From Bacillus alkalisoli (GTDB lineage: Bacteria > Bacillota > Bacilli > Bacillales > Bacillaceae_I), in assembly GCF_002797415.1 (NCBI RefSeq), contig NZ_KZ454944.1, positions 2,188,665 through 2,252,664 on the forward strand: a DNA stretch of 64,000 bases, read 5' to 3'. This document shows positions 60,885 to 64,000 of this stretch, piece by piece. The notes below the pieces were generated by a model. That model searched no databases. It was not told where the DNA came from and worked only from the letters and a program-made list of their open reading frames with translations. A program made the translations under genes and the position numbers. Every line of letters begins with the position of its first letter. Within the stretch, counting starts at the first letter, position 1.

Positions 60885-62060
60885 ATGAAGTTTAACAAAA
60901 CGATACTCATCCCCATTCTATTAATCGTCACTATAGGAGGTATCTTTCTCACCTTATTAATAGCAAATTTTAATAGCAACAATGTAGATGGCCTAATAGA
61001 ACTTCAGTATGTTTCTACCCATAGTAGTAAAACGGTTAATACTTACGAAAAATCTTATAATGCCGAAGCAACTATCTCAGCCGTAGGTGATTTATTAATT
61101 CATAGTACGGTCTATAATGCTGCAAAAACAAATGATGGATACGATTTTAATCCAATGTTAGCTCGAGTAAAAGAATTCTTGTTAACAACAGACATTTCGA
61201 TTGCTAATCAGGAAACAATGGTTGGTGGAACAGAAATTGGTTTATCCACTTATCCTACGTTTAACACCCCATATGAGGTTGCTGACGCCTTACTAGAAGC
61301 AGGAGTAGACATTGTAAGTATTGCAAACAACCATACGATTGATCGTGGAGAAATAGCCGTTCAAAACGCCATTAAACACTATGAAAAAATTGGCATGGAG
61401 TATGTTGGGGGCTATAAAGATTTTGACGACCAGAGTACATTAAGAACGATAACAAAAAATGGACTTATCTTTTCTTTTCTATCCTATACGTACGGTACAA
61501 ACGGGATTCCTATTCCAAATGGAAAGGAATATTTAGTTAACTTAATTGATAAAGAAGTTATTAAAAAAGATGTAGCTCATGCTAAGCAAAATTCGGATGT
61601 TGTCGTTGTGGCTATGCACTGGGGAGTAGAGTACATTTTATATCCTAATAAAGAGCAAGAAGAGCTTGCTAACTTTCTAGCCGGTATCGGTGTGGATATT
61701 GTCATCGGACATCACCCTCACGTCTTACAACCGATGGAGTTTATTGAAAGAAAAGACGGCGGAAAAATGTTTGTCATATACTCTTTAGGAAATTTCCTTT
61801 CAGGGCAAAAGTGGGATTATAAAGATATTGGTGGAGTAGTACAACTGCGAGTTTCGAAAAGTGTAGGGGCTGGAGAGTCAAAGTTGGAAATAACAGTAGA
61901 TGACTTCATCCCAACGTTTGTATCACAACAAGCTAATAGTAAGTTTCACGTTGTCCCATTAAAAGACGCTGCTTCATTCGGCTTGCCAAACGCACAAGCA
62001 AAAACAGAAGAAATGATGAATCATATGTATCAATGGATAAACAATCCACGAAATAGGTAA
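60885..62060 (+). CDS. CapA/PgsA-like membrane-anchored metallophosphatase-fold protein
   Basis: The 391-residue protein has an N-terminal anchor (ILIPILLIVTIGGIFLTLLI, residues 6-25). A CapA domain follows: ISAVGDLLIHSTVYN near residue 65, ANQETMVGG near 107, IVSIANNHTIDRGE near 140, VVVAMHWGVEY near 240, and VDIVIGHHPHVLQPME near 268. CapA proteins belong to poly-gamma-glutamate synthesis, but capB/capC are absent here, so this is one of the stand-alone paralogues. The start at 60885 follows AAGGAGCTACTTT. An earlier ATG (60816) would put the helix far inside the chain. Confidence 0.88.
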   Translation: MKFNKTILIPILLIVTIGGIFLTLLIANFNSNNVDGLIELQYVSTHSSKTVNTYEKSYNAEATISAVGDLLIHSTVYNAAKTNDGYDFNPMLARVKEFLLTTDISIANQETMVGGTEIGLSTYPTFNTPYEVADALLEAGVDIVSIANNHTIDRGEIAVQNAIKHYEKIGMEYVGGYKDFDDQSTLRTITKNGLIFSFLSYTYGTNGIPIPNGKEYLVNLIDKEVIKKDVAHAKQNSDVVVVAMHWGVEYILYPNKEQEELANFLAGIGVDIVIGHHPHVLQPMEFIERKDGGKMFVIYSLGNFLSGQKWDYKDIGGVVQLRVSKSVGAGESKLEITVDDFIPTFVSQQANSKFHVVPLKDAASFGLPNAQAKTEEMMNHMYQWINNPRNR

Positions 62061-62064
62061 TGAA

Positions 62065-62103
62065 AACAACGACAGCTGATAATTCACTGTCGTTGTTTTT
62101 TAT
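62065..62103. terminator. Bidirectional terminator
   Basis: AACAACGACAG-CTGATAATTCA-CTGTCGTTGTT is followed by TTTTAT. It serves the convergent CapA-like and NUDIX genes. Confidence 0.9.
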
Positions 62104-62594
62104 CTTTTTTTAGTAGTAGTAGTAACTTCGTCAAATATAGAAGGAATCATCTCGTTTATTTGATAATCAACAATTTCTCCACATCCATTGTAGTAAAAAG
62201 CGTGTTCTTTTATCGGTTGATCCTGTTTTAGCATTTGAGGAAGGAAATATTTTATATTGGATACAACTTTATTATTTGTAATTACCCAATCGGTACTTTT
62301 CCATTCCAACTTCCCCTCTGGCCCCTCCAGAACTTCACCTTCAAACTTCCTACAAATGAAAACGTACATTCCGCTTTCTTCATTCCATGTGACGATTCCG
62401 CTGAAATCTAATTCCAATGCTAGTAAACCTGTTTCCTCCATAATTTCACGCTTAATAGAGCTAAAAATATTTTCACCTGACTCAATTTTCCCACCAACCC
62501 CGTTCCACTTATGTTGATTTGGTTTCTTATTTCGATATAACATTAACGTTTTGTCTTCTTTCATAATAAAACAAATGGTATACGGAATTTTCAT
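62100..62594 (-). CDS. NUDIX hydrolase (8-oxo-dGTPase-like)
   Basis: The 164-residue protein has a complete Nudix box, GGKIESGENIFSSIKREIME plus ETG (residues 35-57), preceded by KWNGVGG. In this family the Glu residues bind magnesium and pyrophosphate is hydrolysed from nucleotide derivatives. The YRNKKPNQHKWNGV approach and short length are those of MutT/YtkD-type enzymes; the true substrate cannot be told. AAGGAGAAAAAA precedes the ATG. Confidence 0.88.
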   Translation of the reverse strand: MKIPYTICFIMKEDKTLMLYRNKKPNQHKWNGVGGKIESGENIFSSIKREIMEETGLLALELDFSGIVTWNEESGMYVFICRKFEGEVLEGPEGKLEWKSTDWVITNNKVVSNIKYFLPQMLKQDQPIKEHAFYYNGCGEIVDYQINEMIPSIFDEVTTTTKKR

Positions 62595-62683
62595 TTTTTT
62601 CTCCTTAGAAGGTATATCGTTTGGTTCATATTCATTTCATTAGATATAATATAACTATCCGACAAGTTGAGAGGAGCAACACC

Positions 62684-62971
62684 ATGAAAATTTCCATTTC
62701 TGATGAGGCATTAAACTGGTATAAAGAAGAACTACTTTTACAAGATGGAGATAGCATTCGCTTTCAAGTACGCTACGGTGGATGTAGTACAGTACAAAAA
62801 GGATTCTCTCTTGGGATAGAAAAACAAGCCCCAGACAACCCAGTAGCATCTGTTGAAAAAGGTGGAGTAACCTTTTACGTAGAAGAAAGCGAAGCTTGGT
62901 ATTTTGATGGCCATGACTTGCATGTTGGCTTTAATACCACACTACATGAACCAACGTTTGAATACCAATAA
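62684..62971 (+). CDS. yneR: HesB-like protein YneR
   Basis: The 95-residue protein has the HesB/IscA-like beta-fold start (ISDEALNWYKEELLLQDGD) and RFQVRYGGCSTVQKGFSLG. It has only one Cys, so the three-Cys cluster ligands of true IscA are missing and iron-sulfur carriage is doubtful. The family is known as YneR in B. subtilis, where it neighbours yneQ and yneS. Here it is divergent from the NUDIX gene and convergent with yneQ. The start at 62684 follows AGAGGAGCAACACC; a frame open from 62621 has no site. Confidence 0.88.
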   Translation: MKISISDEALNWYKEELLLQDGDSIRFQVRYGGCSTVQKGFSLGIEKQAPDNPVASVEKGGVTFYVEESEAWYFDGHDLHVGFNTTLHEPTFEYQ

Positions 62972-63000
62972 GGAAATAGGATTTTACCTATTTCCTTTTT
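62970..63000. terminator. Bidirectional terminator between yneR and yneQ
   Basis: AAGGAAATAGG-ATTTTA-CCTATTTCCTT is followed by TTTAAAAA. It overlaps the end of yneQ. Confidence 0.85.
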
Positions 63001-63293
63001 AAAAATTTATTAATTTGATCCCATTGATTTTCTATTTCCAATATTTCTAATTGCTTTTCCCCTATCAAATCAAAATGTGGAAACTGCTCACGGTTATGAA
63101 TCCATTCACTCTTCAATCCGTACTTCTCTCCCCACTTTACTAAGTGCTCTATATCACAACAGCCCACTTTTGTTACAGTATGTATATGCGGAAACTTCGG
63201 ATGAACCCAATAATGAGTAATAAAAGCAATATCGCCATTTTCCACTTTTCTCTTCCAGCTCATTAACTCAGCTCTTTTAATTCCAAAAGCCAT
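62988..63293 (-). CDS. yneQ: YneQ-family hypothetical protein
   Basis: A 101-residue protein with SWKRKVENGDIAFITHYWVH at the start of a small alpha/beta fold and KVGCCDIEHLVKWGEKYGL in the centre. Size and position (between yneP and yneR) match B. subtilis YneQ. The start at 63293 follows AAGGAGAATAAG. It lies one base after the yneP stop, so translation is coupled. Function is unknown. Confidence 0.85.
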   Translation of the reverse strand: MAFGIKRAELMSWKRKVENGDIAFITHYWVHPKFPHIHTVTKVGCCDIEHLVKWGEKYGLKSEWIHNREQFPHFDLIGEKQLEILEIENQWDQINKFLKRK

Positions 63294-63294
63294 C

Positions 63295-63720
63295 TTATTC
63301 TCCTTGCTTTTTCGCCTTTTCGTATGCCTCATGCCACTCGGGATAAACTTTTTTAAACTTAATTGGCCTGAACGTTTCTTTATTCACACAAACATGTGAT
63401 GATGTTGCTATAATAGCTACTTCACCAGATGGTGTAAGAACTTCGTATCCGTATACAGAGCGAAAGCCATCATATTTTTCAATCCAAGTGCCAATCGTTG
63501 CAACTTCTCCGTATTTTAACGGCTTTTTATAAGAAACCTGAATATCAATCACCGGTGAAATGATACCATCTATCTCCATTTGAGCATAGGAAAAGCCTAA
63601 ATCTTTTATTAATTGTGTTCTTCCAAGTTCCATCCAAACTAAATAATTTGCATGGTATACTACACCCATTTGATCTGTTTCGGCATAGCGGACTTCTATC
63701 TCTTTCGTAGAAACTAACAT
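63295..63720 (-). CDS. yneP: YneP, 4HBT-fold acyl-CoA thioesterase (YbgC-like)
   Basis: The 141-residue hotdog-fold thioesterase has the catalytic segment VRYAETDQMGVVYHANYLVW (residues 10-29), where Asp 16 is the catalytic acid of the YbgC branch, and a second strand DIQVSYKKPLKYGE. It hydrolyses acyl-CoA or acyl-ACP substrates in the cytoplasm. TGGGGGAGTATAC precedes the ATG. It leads the yneP-yneQ unit. In B. subtilis citB lies just upstream, so aconitase may lie beyond the window. Confidence 0.9.
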   Translation of the reverse strand: MLVSTKEIEVRYAETDQMGVVYHANYLVWMELGRTQLIKDLGFSYAQMEIDGIISPVIDIQVSYKKPLKYGEVATIGTWIEKYDGFRSVYGYEVLTPSGEVAIIATSSHVCVNKETFRPIKFKKVYPEWHEAYEKAKKQGE

Positions 63721-63868
63721 GTATACTCCCCCAATTAACTTACTATTTCAACATCATACCATAGAGCATTTTCTCCCTAAAGTATTTTGCCTGGAAAAGA
63801 GACTGCGACATAACTAAAAATTTATCTTTAATGCCGAACTATTAGTGTCAGGATTTTATACCGCAGAT

Positions 63869-64000
63869 GATTGGAGTGCAAACCTTCGCTTTCCGCGGGC
63901 GGTAAAAAGGAAGGTTATTTTAACTGCCTTGAAAAAACCTACTCCTCGGCGCAAGCGCCAGTGGGGTCTCACTTAACTCGCTCTCCCGCAGGACAAGGAA
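63869..64000. repeat. GC-rich Bacillaceae intergenic repeat, copy 6 (cut by window end)
   Basis: It begins GATTGGAGTGCAAACC, then CGCTTTCCGCGGGCGG as in copy 1. A family-foreign insertion of about 45 bases (AAGGAAGGTTATTTTAACTG and flanks) separates it from CCTCGGCGCAAGCGCC and CTCTCCCGCAGGA. The right arm lies outside the window. The 150 bases before it after yneP hold nothing recognised. Confidence 0.8.

Noticed and set aside
60885-62060. Poly-gamma-glutamate capsule operon
   Set aside because: Only a CapA-like gene; CapB, CapC and CapE are not adjacent.

Overview
The window is low-GC Bacillaceae chromosome. The evidence is the strong AGGAGG ribosome binding sites, occasional TTG/GTG starts, sigma-A-type promoters, and the conserved block yneP-yneQ-yneR / plsY(yneS)-yneT-parE-parC at the right end, which matches the Bacillus subtilis neighbourhood. 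Spore-former-type families (YozQ/DUF4025, YckD/DUF2680, DUF1292, NrnB) fit this. The species cannot be fixed from the sequence. No rRNA, tRNA or CRISPR array was recognised.

Layout. 1-8 kb: a truncated membrane protein, msrA, nrnB, a HAD phosphatase, a phospholipase D-like protein and an oxidoreductase. 8-13 kb: a CAP-domain lipoprotein, then an SF1 helicase paired with a SEC-C protein. 13-25.5 kb: mostly single-gene metabolic units (M20 amidohydrolase with an AlaX-type editing protein, LLM oxidoreductase, M3 peptidase, D-amino acid transaminase, HMCES/YedK-type protein, DsbA/FrnE-like protein, YceI with its own operators, lipid kinase, SpeD). 25.7-29.2 kb: a tight fixABCX operon for an electron-bifurcating ETF complex, with no nif genes in view, followed by a nested hairpin element. 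29.6-34.5 kb: accessory-looking genes, including a DUF899-VOC fusion, a possible ADP-ribosyltransferase-fold protein, a patatin phospholipase and a polysaccharide deacetylase. 35-43.8 kb: a SUV3-like RNA helicase bracketed by two copies of a repeat, an MFS efflux gene with a leader ORF/attenuator arrangement upstream, a DMT exporter and an SLC13-type transporter.

44.1-50.6 kb is the accessory island. A LAGLIDADG endonuclease and a small partner gene sit behind a promoter whose spacer contains a LexA (SOS) box. Next to them lies a 5.2-kb segment bounded by two direct copies of an ~80-90-bp sequence. It holds a broken tyrosine recombinase, a secreted-protein/small-membrane-protein pair and several decayed genes. 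From 50.7 kb the ordinary chromosome resumes with parC/parE, yneT, a GH18 protein, plsY, an S9 peptidase, a CapA-like protein, a NUDIX hydrolase and yneR/Q/P.

Three dispersed repeat families thread the intergenic regions. The first is a GC-rich ~125-bp element (six copies, the last cut by the window edge) whose outer arms differ between copies; in four of the five complete copies the arms remain self-complementary. The second is an AT-rich ~147-bp element (three copies). The third is a short GTGCCAGGCAC palindrome family (three copies).
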